From JBGSYN01 sp041750975 (GTDB lineage: Bacteria > Pseudomonadota > Alphaproteobacteria > Geminicoccales > Geminicoccaceae): a stretch of 43,687 bases of DNA. Positions 24,984 to 32,770 of the stretch are shown here, in pieces (the first letter of the stretch is position 1; every line of letters starts with the position of its first letter). The DNA is taken from positions 1 through 43,687 of the forward strand of contig JBGSYN010000100.1 of the NCBI GenBank assembly GCA_041750975.1. The letters run 5' to 3'. Both the position numbers and the translations under genes were made by a program. The notes under the pieces are model-generated. The model was not told where the DNA came from. It was given only the letters and a program-made list of their open reading frames with translations, and made no database searches.

Positions 24984-26720
24984 TTACCGATCCTGCGGCT
25001 GATCGCCGATGACGACGTCGGTGATCGACAAGCTGTGGTCGAGGCGGAACTCGCCTGGCGCGCCGGCCGGCACGATCGGATTGCGCGGCATCATCGGCTT
25101 TAGGCGCTGATAGCCCGAACCCAGCGGCGGGCGTGGATCGTCGTCGCCCTTGTGCGGCCAGAACGACATTGCCCGTTCGGCCAGCGCCGCAATCGTGTGC
25201 GACGGGTTCACGCCCGGATTGGCCGTGATCACGCTGCCATCCATGATGTGCAAACCGGGATAGCCGAAGGCCCGTTGATAGGGATCGACGACGCCGTGTG
25301 CCGCATCCTCGCCGATGGTATTCCCGCCGATAAAATGCGCTGAGGTGGACTTGCCGACCACCGAGAAGAAGGTTTGCGCTGACACCCCACCGAGCTTCTC
25401 CGCCACACGCCGGCCAACATCGACCGCCGCTTCGACGATGGCGGGCGGTGCTGTGTCCGAGCCAGGTTTGCTGCGCAAACGGCCATGCTTCCAGGAGAGA
25501 TCGAGCCAGTCATCATGATCGCGCATGCACAAAAGGTTGAAGCCGCGTTGTGACCAGTCCTTCGGGTAATCGACGCTGATCGTGTCGATCGGGTGCTCGA
25601 TCAGTTGCTTGAGCCAGGCGTGGAAGTGGTGCTCCTCGCCGCCTTCCGGTTGCGCGGTATAGATGAGCGACATCGAATTACTGCCGACACCGAAGCGAAC
25701 AGGACCGATCGTCGCCTCAGGATCGATCTGCAGCGCCGCCGTTACGTTGGGCGAGCCCGGCGTGATGTGGAACTTCTCCGGGTCGCGCTTGTAGTCCCCC
25801 TCGCTGCGCATCACCGAGACCAACGCCTCGGAATTGGTGCGTGCGCGCTTGCCCGCCTCGTCGGAGAGCTTGTCGAGCGTACCGTCCTGCTTCATCGACA
25901 AGAGGATCTGCGCCGTGCCGAAGGCGTGCGCCGCAAGGATTACCTGTCGCGCCTTGTAGTGATGGCGCTTGCGCGCCGCGCCCAACGGTCCCGGGTGACG
26001 CGCGATGACCTCGAAGCCACCGTCCTCGAGCGGCTTCAGGGTATCCACTTCATTCAATTCGTGCACGACGGCACCGTGCGCTTCCGCGAGATAAAGATAG
26101 TTGACGGTCGTCTTATTCTTAGCGTTGTACCGGCAGCCGTTCGAGCAGTCGTTGCAGCCGACGCACCCCGTCCGCCGCGGCCCTTTTCCGCCAAAATAGG
26201 GGTCGTCCACCTCGACTCCCGGCGTGCCGAACCAGATGCCGAGCGGTGCCCGCAGGTAGGGCCGGTCCATGTCGGCGGCGACCTCGCGCATGATCCGGTC
26301 GGAATCGGTCTCCATGTAGGGCGACTTCATCACGCCAAACATTCGGTTGCACTGGTCGTAATAGGGCGCCATCTCGTCGGCCCAGTCGGTGATGTGCGAC
26401 CAGGTCGGATAGTCGAAGAACTTCTGTGTCGGCACGTAGAGCGTGTTGGCGTAGACCAGCGATCCGCCGCCGACGCCGGCACCCGAGAGCACGATCACGT
26501 CGTCGAGGTAGCGGATGCGCTGGATCCCAAAAAGCTCGAGCTCGGGCTGCCAGGCGTATTTCGGCAGGTCCCAGCTTGATTTCGGCAGGTCCTCATCGCG
26601 GTAGCGCCGTCCGGCCTCGAGCACCGCGACGGAGTATCCCTTTTCGACCGCACGCAACGCCGCCACGCTGCCGCCGAAGCCCGAGCCCACGATAATGATG
26701 TCATAGTCAAATTGTGCCAT
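24984..26720 (-). CDS. GMC-family FAD oxidoreductase (cholesterol-oxidase-like) with Cys cluster
   Basis: A 578-residue flavoprotein. FAD site GSGFGGS at residues 12-18 in the N-terminal Rossmann strand, then GAGVGGGSLVYAN (81-92) of the GMC family, and the C-terminal HTIAALAERA after the catalytic-region NPSHT. Overall closest to the ChoD-type cholesterol/steroid oxidoreductase branch, but the substrate is not readable. Four Cys at 186, 189, 192 and 196 form C-x2-C-x2-C-x3-C, resembling a 4Fe-4S ferredoxin motif; the ChoD-type branch normally has a related Cys-rich stretch. No signal peptide, so cytoplasmic. ATG 26720 chosen for GGGAGG upstream. Its product could reduce quinone feeding CydAB (inference). 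Confidence 0.88.
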   Translation of the reverse strand: MAQFDYDIIIVGSGFGGSVAALRAVEKGYSVAVLEAGRRYRDEDLPKSSWDLPKYAWQPELELFGIQRIRYLDDVIVLSGAGVGGGSLVYANTLYVPTQKFFDYPTWSHITDWADEMAPYYDQCNRMFGVMKSPYMETDSDRIMREVAADMDRPYLRAPLGIWFGTPGVEVDDPYFGGKGPRRTGCVGCNDCSNGCRYNAKNKTTVNYLYLAEAHGAVVHELNEVDTLKPLEDGGFEVIARHPGPLGAARKRHHYKARQVILAAHAFGTAQILLSMKQDGTLDKLSDEAGKRARTNSEALVSVMRSEGDYKRDPEKFHITPGSPNVTAALQIDPEATIGPVRFGVGSNSMSLIYTAQPEGGEEHHFHAWLKQLIEHPIDTISVDYPKDWSQRGFNLLCMRDHDDWLDLSWKHGRLRSKPGSDTAPPAIVEAAVDVGRRVAEKLGGVSAQTFFSVVGKSTSAHFIGGNTIGEDAAHGVVDPYQRAFGYPGLHIMDGSVITANPGVNPSHTIAALAERAMSFWPHKGDDDPRPPLGSGYQRLKPMMPRNPIVPAGAPGEFRLDHSLSITDVVIGDQPQDR

Positions 26721-26749
26721 TGTCTTCGCCTCCCGCCTTTCGTTGCCTC

Positions 26750-26803
26750 CGCGAAGCATGCGTCGCGCCGGCTGTTAGAACCAGGGCCCACACATGCTTC
26801 GCG
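26750..26803. repeat. 11-bp inverted repeat between DUF1254 and GMC genes
   Basis: Perfect arms CGCGAAGCATG (26750-26760) and CATGCTTCGCG (26793-26803) enclosing 32 bases. It sits in the 95-base gap after the DUF1254/DUF1214 stop at 26816 and before the GMC start at 26720. No T-run follows, so it could be an mRNA processing or partial-termination structure rather than a strong terminator; a REP-like mobile palindrome is another option. Confidence 0.5.
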
Positions 26804-26815
26804 CTCGTTTGGGGA

Positions 26816-28246
26816 TCAGTTCACCTTGACGACGCTGGGTGGCTTCCAGGTGTCATTGAGGATTGAGGGATCGGTATCCGTCGGCCAGTACATGCGGAGC
26901 ATCGGCAGAAACTGGCCCTTGGGCGCCGGCAGCCAGTTGCTCTCCTTGTCCTCGCCGGGCGATTCGTTCTGGAAGTACAGGGTTGTCGAACCGTCAGCGT
27001 TCGCTTGCAGATTGTCGCGCGGGCTGACCGTGAATTTGTTCAGGGCATTGGGCACGAACCACCAGCCTTGGTCGATCTCGTACATGGTGATCGACCAGAA
27101 ACCGTTGACCGGGGGCGTTGCGTCTTTGGCAAAGGTCAGGGTGTATTTATAGGCGCCATCGAGTTTCTGACCATCGCTATCGGTTTCCGTGTAGGGATAA
27201 ACGGCATCGGCCTGAAGATTGGCCGGCCAACCGAAGGCGGCGACCACCGCCCGCTTCAGATAGTCGGTACCGTATTGGCCGAGACCTTTGGTCACCACCC
27301 AGCCATTGACGACCTGACCGAGACTGCTCCGGCTCGCGTCGATTTCGGCGAGTGCCTCCTTTGGCAAGTCCGCCAGCGCCGTCTGCACATCCGCATCGAG
27401 TGCATCCATCTTAAATGGCTCACCCGGAACAATGCCGATTTCTGCCATGCGCACGATGATCGGTGCGTCTTCTGCGGCCGGCGGTGCGTCGCTTCCCATT
27501 AAGCGCGCCAGCATCTGGAAATAGCCCTCGGTACCCATGTCCAGGATTACTTTCTGAGGCTTGTCGGTCATGCTGAAGCCCGGGGCCGGGTCCACCGGCG
27601 GGGCTTCGAAGGTGTAGTCTTTGCCCACGGCCGAGAGCGGCCGGAGATCGTATTGGGCCTGAAGCGCGTTGACCGCTTCGTAGTCGGCCTCGGTGCCGTC
27701 GGCATAGGTGCGACCGAGAATGACCATGTAGCGGGTCGGCACCTTGATCTGGGTCATGCCCTCCGGCACTTCGCCTTCCCAGCCAGGGCCACTGATCAGG
27801 AAAGATTGAGCACTCTCGCCGGTGGTGCGGCTGCCTGCGGATTCGACCACCGGCATCCAGAGATCGTACATCGGAAACAGAAAATATCGCTCGCCCATAT
27901 CCGGTTGTGAGAAGACCATCGGCTCGGTGCCAAGGTCGAGCCAGGCGATCGAATAGAGGGTGTCGGCGTTAGGCGCCGAAACGCCGCGGAAATCCGCAGG
28001 CGGATAGCGCTTGACATTGAGGAACTGCCCCATCGGCATATGCAGCCCCTCGATCTTTGAGACATTGGTCATCTGTACCCGTGTCACCTCAGTGGTGATC
28101 AGCGAGTACCCATAAATGTAGGCGTCCATCGCGATCGCTTTGGCTTCGTCCGGCGTCAGCGCCGCCGCGCGGTTTGCCAGCGGCAAAAAAGTCAAGACCA
28201 TGGCTGCGGTCAGGGCACCCAGAAATCTTTGTCGGGTTGTCTTCAT
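26816..28246 (-). CDS. Exported DUF1254/DUF1214 protein (copy 2)
   Basis: A 476-residue exported protein with signal peptide MKTTRQRFLGALTAAMVLTF ending near NRAAA. The N-terminal half holds the DUF1254 features (AYIYGYSLITTEVTR, SAPNADTLYSIAWLDL, RYFLFPMYDLWMPV); the C-terminal part has DUF1214 features (YKYTLTFAKDATPP, NGFWSITMYE and DNLQANADGSTTLYFQ). These domains are known from many bacteria, but their biochemical function is not established. ATG 28246 is chosen because the signal peptide follows it, although the frame runs to 28405. It starts 22 bases after the preceding related gene, so the two are one unit. Confidence 0.88.
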   Translation of the reverse strand: MKTTRQRFLGALTAAMVLTFLPLANRAAALTPDEAKAIAMDAYIYGYSLITTEVTRVQMTNVSKIEGLHMPMGQFLNVKRYPPADFRGVSAPNADTLYSIAWLDLGTEPMVFSQPDMGERYFLFPMYDLWMPVVESAGSRTTGESAQSFLISGPGWEGEVPEGMTQIKVPTRYMVILGRTYADGTEADYEAVNALQAQYDLRPLSAVGKDYTFEAPPVDPAPGFSMTDKPQKVILDMGTEGYFQMLARLMGSDAPPAAEDAPIIVRMAEIGIVPGEPFKMDALDADVQTALADLPKEALAEIDASRSSLGQVVNGWVVTKGLGQYGTDYLKRAVVAAFGWPANLQADAVYPYTETDSDGQKLDGAYKYTLTFAKDATPPVNGFWSITMYEIDQGWWFVPNALNKFTVSPRDNLQANADGSTTLYFQNESPGEDKESNWLPAPKGQFLPMLRMYWPTDTDPSILNDTWKPPSVVKVN

Positions 28247-28268
28247 GTCAGTATACCTTTCTTCACGA

Positions 28269-29888
28269 TTATTGCGCGTTGACAAGTTCGATCTCGCTCG
28301 GACGCCATTCCTTGGTGAAAAAGGGCTCGAGCGGGCTGTAGAGGCGAAGGGCTGTGAACCAGCCCTTCTGCGGGTCGGTCTGGATCCAATTGCCGCGAGC
28401 GACACCTTCCGGTTGCTCGGGGGCGAACCAGACTGTCGTCGAACCGTCCTCGGCGGCTTCGGCTGCGGGTGACGGATAGCTCTGGCTACCGGCGCGGGGA
28501 AAGCGCTGCGGGGTGTCGAGCATCGAGCGCGTCTGGTTGTCGTAGACGGTGAACGACCAGAAATTCGCCTCCGGAATATCCTTGGGAAGTGTCACCTTGT
28601 AGGTCTTCGAGCCGTCAAAATAGTTCTTCTCGGCATCGGCCATGACAATGAGATATTGTGAGCCGACCCCGGTAAGGCGCATCGCCATCGCCGGCGTGAT
28701 CCCGGTGTAGCCGTAGAAGAACCAGGTCCGCGCGTTCATTTGGCGATAGCCCGTGGGCGGGTAGGGTTTGACGCCGTCCTTGGTAATTTCGGGAATTGGG
28801 GTCTCGAACTCGTAGCCGCTGACGAAGAGCGGGTTGAACCAGGACGAGTCGGGATAATAGTACCAGCTCGGATCGCGAGGGTTCATCAAGAGCGTGCGGG
28901 CACTGGCGTTGGCGAGCTTGATCGCCTCCTCCAGAATCCCTTTCATACGGTCATCAGGGGCGAATTCCTGACCCTTCTTGATGCCGATGGCAGCGAGAGG
29001 ACCCAGCAATTCGGGATCAAGCGAGGTTGCCGGTTCCTGCTGCACGACCTCGTTCAACAACTCGTAATAGCTGAAGTCACTGGGTGGAATAGTGTTCATC
29101 GCCTTGCCGCTGCCCTCATGAAACACGGTGGGCGGCGGCGGAGCGACCCGACCGAGGGGAGACTCGGCCGCGAGAAATTCAGCGATCGGCGTTCCAAAGC
29201 CTCCAACCTCGTAAGGATAGACCTTTGTAAACTGCTTGATGGAATCGACCACCGGCTTGGGATCGCTCCCGTCCTTCAGAAATGACCGCCCGAACCATAG
29301 GGCGTAGTTCGTATCCGAGTACGCCACATTGAATTCGCCCTGCGGCAGCGGCCCCTCATAGCCAGGAGGAACAACGAGATATTTTCCGCCCAGACCTCGA
29401 TCCGGTCCGGGCACGCCGAGGTCGATGATCCAATGGAACCAGTAGTCCTGGAGCGCGCCGAGAAACTCGGGCGGCGTCTCCAGCACCATCGGTCCGTTGG
29501 TCAGATCGAGCGCCCCAATGACGTAGATCGTGTCCGCATTGGCTGTCAGAAACAACGACTTCGAGTCCATCAACTCGGAAAAGACGATGACCTCGTTGTC
29601 TTTGACACCGGCATCCAACAGGCCCTGGTGAATGGCGCGGATGCTGACGCCGCTCATGGTATCGAGGAAGGCCCGGTAGGCGTGGCTGAGATCGAGCCGG
29701 TCGTATATTGCCGCTGCCGTCGCCTCACTCGGCGCCCCATCTTTGAAGGTGAGCGTGCCGATCGAGGTCTCGACACTATCGGGGGTCGAGAGCGACTGCA
29801 GCGTCTCTTCCGAAACCTGCGCCCATGCCTGGGAGGCGAGCGCCGAACATAGGGCGAAACTAACGAAGTAAAGTCTTGGCTGCCTCAT
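28269..29888 (-). CDS. Exported DUF1254/DUF1214 protein (copy 1)
   Basis: A 539-residue exported protein of the same two-domain type as the next gene but from a different subgroup. Signal peptide ends in QAWA before QVSEE. DUF1254-type blocks: AYRAFLDTMSGVSIRAI, TANADTIYVIGALDL, YWFHWIIDLGVPGPD; DUF1214-type blocks: SKTYKVTLPKDIPEANF, WSFTVYDNQTRSML and SYPSPAAEAAEDGSTTVWF. Function unknown. The gap to copy 2 is 22 bases and to the beta-barrel pseudogene upstream 27 bases, suggesting one operon. The pairing of two different subtypes may mean a periplasmic heteromer (inference). Confidence 0.88.
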   Translation of the reverse strand: MRQPRLYFVSFALCSALASQAWAQVSEETLQSLSTPDSVETSIGTLTFKDGAPSEATAAAIYDRLDLSHAYRAFLDTMSGVSIRAIHQGLLDAGVKDNEVIVFSELMDSKSLFLTANADTIYVIGALDLTNGPMVLETPPEFLGALQDYWFHWIIDLGVPGPDRGLGGKYLVVPPGYEGPLPQGEFNVAYSDTNYALWFGRSFLKDGSDPKPVVDSIKQFTKVYPYEVGGFGTPIAEFLAAESPLGRVAPPPPTVFHEGSGKAMNTIPPSDFSYYELLNEVVQQEPATSLDPELLGPLAAIGIKKGQEFAPDDRMKGILEEAIKLANASARTLLMNPRDPSWYYYPDSSWFNPLFVSGYEFETPIPEITKDGVKPYPPTGYRQMNARTWFFYGYTGITPAMAMRLTGVGSQYLIVMADAEKNYFDGSKTYKVTLPKDIPEANFWSFTVYDNQTRSMLDTPQRFPRAGSQSYPSPAAEAAEDGSTTVWFAPEQPEGVARGNWIQTDPQKGWFTALRLYSPLEPFFTKEWRPSEIELVNAQ

Positions 29889-29915
29889 CGTGCGAAATCC
29901 TCCTAAAGGGTCTGT

Positions 29916-30815
29916 TCATTTCGGAAACAGGAACTGGACCTGCAGCCGTAAGCTGCGGTCGGAGCCGAACCTCGGATTTTCGACATTTTCAAAATATTGC
30001 ACGCTGGTGTTGACCGGCAGTTTGCCTATTCGGAATAGCTTGCCGCCGCCGCCGCCGACCGGCACGGTCCAGACATTATTGTCACCGTCCGCCTTCCAAT
30101 TGGCTGTGATGATCGGTGAGCTTGTCGCGTACCAGCCATCGCCGAAATTGTAGTTGAGAAAGGGCTGAAAAAGGAATTCGTTGACGGACTGGTCGCTGCT
30201 GTCCCCGGCGAAGGACCATTGGTTGCTGACTAGCCCGCCGACCACCCATTTGCCCGGCGTCCAGACGGCAACGGCTGACGGCCCCGCCGAATAGCGGCGG
30301 CTGCCGAGATCACTGTCGGTCGATGTCGCCAGAGTCACGGTCGGACCGAATCCGACCAGGAGATCCTTGGCGATCGAGGTTGCGAAGAAGGCCGACGGAT
30401 TGATGTCGCCGAGCCCGGTCGTTGAAGAATCGCCTTTGGCCAGCGAGGGCTGGTGCACGATCGGGATGATCGTGCGCGTGATGAGGTTCCAGTCAGGGCT
30501 CAGCGTGATCGGGATGACCGGCTAGATGTTGAGGATGTTCTGCGTGCGCTCGCGCGGGCCGTAGTTGAAATTGGTGTTGTTCTGGAATGGTACGCTGATC
30601 AGATCGGCGATCGGGTTTTGCGCCGCCTTGGCAAGAGACTGGCTATCGGTCTTGGGCTGCTGCGCTCCAGCCTGGCCGACACATAGAATGTACGCCAACA
30701 GAAAAGCCGCGGCATAGCTGCGCCACCGCCTAGATCGGATTGTCTCATCATAGTTGAGCCGCCTGTTCGCGCTGTTCGCCAACGCGTTCGCTAGATTCCG
30801 CGAACGGTTCCGCAT
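29916..30815 (-). pseudogene. Outer-membrane beta-barrel (transporter-like) gene interrupted by in-frame TAG
   Basis: The N-terminal part encodes a signal peptide-like YAAAFLLAYILCVGQAGAQ, then LISVPFQNNTNFNYGP and QNILNI, after which codon 30524-30522 is TAG. The same frame continues without a break to 29916 with PVIPITLSPDWNLITRTIIP, LGDINPSAFFA, AGPSAVAVW and a C-terminal RLQVQFLFPK ending typical of outer-membrane barrels. Relatives I recall read NILNIQPVIP here, so a CAG to TAG change is likely. Total about 300 residues. The start is undecided: ATG 30815, ATG 30860 (with a GGAGG) and TTG 30782 are possible. Such barrels often precede DUF1254 gene pairs. Either the protein is lost, or rare readthrough occurs. 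Confidence 0.78.
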
Positions 30816-31015
30816 CGTCGGGACGCATCCTTTCAAGCCACCGTACCATATTGGCAGCATCGCCAAAATCCTCCAGAAAGTCTTGAAAATCCGGATCACG
30901 TCAGTTTCGCCGGGAGCGGCAGCCGTCTTAGGGAATTCGGAGCGAGCCGATTTGGCGCTTGAAGAGGCGATCAGTCAGGCACCGATTCTGGTATACGAGT
31001 GAACCTCAAAGGCGG

Positions 31016-31046
31016 AAAAAATGGCGGCCTGAATATACAGGCCGCC
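31016..31046 (-). terminator. Rho-independent terminator
   Basis: Perfect 9-bp stem GGCGGCCTG / CAGGCCGCC (31023-31031 and 31038-31046) with loop AATATA. On the minus strand it is followed directly by AT and then a run of six T (complement of 31016-31021). It stands 26 bases beyond the stop of the small exported-protein gene, so it ends that transcript and isolates it from the long operon downstream. Confidence 0.88.
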
Positions 31047-31072
31047 TGGACGAAAAGATTTTTGGATTTGGC

Positions 31073-31336
31073 CTATTCGACCTTTTCGATCATCGAGACG
31101 AAATTCGTGCCGCTTCCTTCGCTATAGACTGCACGAACCGTGTCACCGGCCTTGAGTTCGCTTAAGCTATCGACGGCTGTCGCTTCGGCAACGAACTGAT
31201 CGCCGTCGATTGTCAGGGTCGGCCCCTGGTCTCCTTCACCGATCGATTCGATCACCCCGGTAATTTCTTCGGCGCTGACGATGCTCGAGCCGAGCAACAT
31301 GCCGCCGAGCGCCAAAACACCCATGAACTTTCTCAT
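31073..31336 (-). CDS. Small exported DUF1344-like protein
   Basis: An 87-residue protein with signal peptide MRKFMGVLALGGMLLGSSIVSA followed by EEITGVIESIGEGDQG, TLTIDGDQFVAEATA and LKAGDTVRAVYSEGSG. This EGxIxSI...LTIDG...LKxGDxVxxxY pattern resembles the small periplasmic DUF1344 family of Rhizobiales; function unknown. The frame extends back to 31540, but ATG 31336 is required for the signal peptide. A near-match to a sigma-EcfG promoter, GGAAC-N16-GTTT on the minus strand (31381 to 31357), would place transcription start a few bases upstream of the gene; it lacks the usual C before GTT and is tentative. Terminated by the hairpin at 31016-31046. Confidence 0.7.
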   Translation of the reverse strand: MRKFMGVLALGGMLLGSSIVSAEEITGVIESIGEGDQGPTLTIDGDQFVAEATAVDSLSELKAGDTVRAVYSEGSGTNFVSMIEKVE

Positions 31337-31342
31337 TCTACC

Positions 31343-31493
31343 GTACACTCCCGTCGAAACTCGGAACGCACCGTGTGTTCCGATCCAAGAGCGTGCTACG
31401 GGATGGGAGCGAAAGGACCAAGTACGGTACATGTACGAGTCAGCAAAAGATTTCCGATCCAGTGCAGTTCCACGTACACATTCACAAAAGTAC
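31343..31493. promoter_or_regulatory. Divergent promoter region with a 23-bp near-palindrome and GTAC cluster
   Basis: The gap between the divergent small-protein gene and lipoprotein gene holds a dyad at 31361-31383: arms TCGGAACgCAC and GTGtGTTCCGA around a central C, 10 of 11 base pairs matching. It also holds six GTAC tetramers (31343, 31422, 31427, 31433, 31474, 31490), two of which form the perfect palindrome GTACATGTAC at 31427-31436. About 0.6 GTAC would be expected by chance in 150 bases. Regulator unknown. Confidence 0.55.
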
Positions 31494-31538
31494 CTGTGGT
31501 GGAATATCGCACACAAAATCGTCTCGCGAAGCAATGTC

Positions 31539-32183
31539 ATGACCGGATCACGATTGCATTGTCGGTCGCTTGTCTTGGCCCTCGCTTTGGGGCTGGGTGC
31601 GTGCAGTCAAGCCGACTCGGATCGCGAACTGCCGCCACTCGCGGCGGCGGAGAACGTGTACCCCAATCTCAACGACGTTCCTGCCCGGCCGCAGCCCAAC
31701 GATAGCTTGAAGGATCGCAACGAGGCCGCCGCTGCGCTGGTGACTCGACGGGCTCAAACGACGGAACGTGTGATGCCGCTACGTGAGACGATAGCCAATC
31801 GCACCGGGCTGCCATTAAGTGAAATAGCAGGTGTGGCGGAAGAGGATGTTCCGGCGGATACCATGGCCGCTGACGCCTTACCGGGCAGTGTGACTACTGC
31901 GGAAAGTGTGAGGGTTGACAATGTCTCGGCAGTCTATGTCGATGCATTGATCAATCTCGAACAGGACCGTAACGGCATTGACGACTTGTTCGAGGAACTG
32001 GTGAGCAGCCAGATCTCGTTCGCTAACAGCGACTCACAGAACAGGGAATTGGCGCTGGTGCAAAGTCAGGCCGATGCAGAAATCGGCCGCTCGATCAACT
32101 ACAACTCGATCTATCAGATGTTGCAAACGCTGCGTAATCCGGCGCCTGCCGCAACCGCCCCAACGCCTCTGACAACACCTTAG
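31539..32183 (+). CDS. Putative lipoprotein
   Basis: A 214-residue protein with a lipoprotein signal: hydrophobic SLVLALALGLGAC with lipobox L-G-A-C (Cys22), then Ser at +2, which favours outer-membrane sorting. The mature part is polar and acidic, with a helical region RNEAAAALVTRRAQTTERV and ALINLEQDRNGIDDLFEEL, and ends in a Pro/Thr-rich tail. No family recognised. The frame opens further upstream at 31281, but ATG 31539 is needed to place the signal sequence. Diverges from the small exported-protein gene across a palindrome-bearing region. Confidence 0.65.
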   Translation: MTGSRLHCRSLVLALALGLGACSQADSDRELPPLAAAENVYPNLNDVPARPQPNDSLKDRNEAAAALVTRRAQTTERVMPLRETIANRTGLPLSEIAGVAEEDVPADTMAADALPGSVTTAESVRVDNVSAVYVDALINLEQDRNGIDDLFEELVSSQISFANSDSQNRELALVQSQADAEIGRSINYNSIYQMLQTLRNPAPAATAPTPLTTP

Positions 32184-32225
32184 AGTTCGTTGCGGTCCCG
32201 CCATCGAGGCCGGCGGGGAGCGCAT

Positions 32226-32310
32226 TGGTGCCCGCTGCCGGACTTGAACCGGCACGCCCGGAGGCCCAGGATTTTAAGTCCTGTATGTCTACCAATTCCA
32301 TCAAGCGGGC
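32226..32310 (-). tRNA. tRNA-Leu (anticodon TAA)
   Basis: An 85-nt tRNA on the minus strand, 5' end at 32310. Acceptor stem GCCCGCT pairs with AGCGGGC, discriminator A (32229) and encoded CCA (32228-32226). The anticodon stem CAGGA/TCCTG encloses the loop CTTAAAA with TAA in the centre. The long variable arm (GGGCCTCCGGGCGT region) fits a class II leucine tRNA, and the T-arm reads GCCGG-TTCAAGT-CCGGC. A TTGCGG and TAGTTT, 16 bases apart, lie just upstream as a possible promoter. Confidence 0.95.
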
Positions 32311-32367
32311 AGAGCCGCCAAACTAGCAGCGTCGCTTTTAGCCGCAAGTTCATGCTGGAGAAGCCGC

Positions 32368-32769
32368 ATGGTCGAAAACCGACTTTGGGTCCACGAGAAC
32401 TATGAATGCGTCGCCCTTGAAGGCATGGCAGTCGAGATACCGGTAGGGATCGTCGACTGGGAGCGGATGCCCGGCAAGCGACAGAAGCTGGTTATCTCGG
32501 TCGAGATGTACCGGCGGCGTGGCGCCCTCGAGGCGAGGAGCATCGACCAATGCCTCGACTATGCAAGGGTGTTCAACTTCATCGACACCGCTTTCGGACC
32601 CGACCGACCGCACACCGAATACATCGAGACCGTTGCCGAAGAGGTTATCGCCTGTTGTCTCGACGATCCCTCCGTCGAAGCCTGTCGGGTCAAGATCGAC
32701 AAGCCGCACGTCTTAAATGGTCGGGCACTGCCGCGGCTCGAGGTCTATCGGATGCGCCCGAATCGCTGA
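32368..32769 (+). CDS. folB: Dihydroneopterin aldolase
   Basis: A 133-residue protein of the FolB family, which cleaves 7,8-dihydroneopterin to 6-hydroxymethyl-7,8-dihydropterin in folate synthesis. Visible features: ALEGMAVEIPVGIVDWER with the substrate-contacting Glu, LDYARVFNFID in the middle, ETVAEEVIACCLDD, and a Lys in VKIDKPHVL near the catalytic Lys of the family. Length is typical. ATG 32368 has GGAG upstream. Its TGA lies against the convergent CinA-like gene with one base between. Starts 57 bases from tRNA-Leu on the opposite strand. Confidence 0.85.
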   Translation: MVENRLWVHENYECVALEGMAVEIPVGIVDWERMPGKRQKLVISVEMYRRRGALEARSIDQCLDYARVFNFIDTAFGPDRPHTEYIETVAEEVIACCLDDPSVEACRVKIDKPHVLNGRALPRLEVYRMRPNR

Positions 32770-32770
32770 A

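Noticed and set aside
2606..30524. Genome-wide reassignment of TAG to a sense codon, suggested by two TAG-interrupted genes
   Set aside because: TAG ends dctP, the solute-binding protein, the glycosidase-like gene, an amidohydrolase and argB at their natural C-termini, so TAG is an ordinary stop here.
30748..30849. 33-codon acidic frame overlapping the barrel pseudogene start
   Set aside because: No ribosome site and no upstream continuation; probably the shadow of the barrel gene's leader region.
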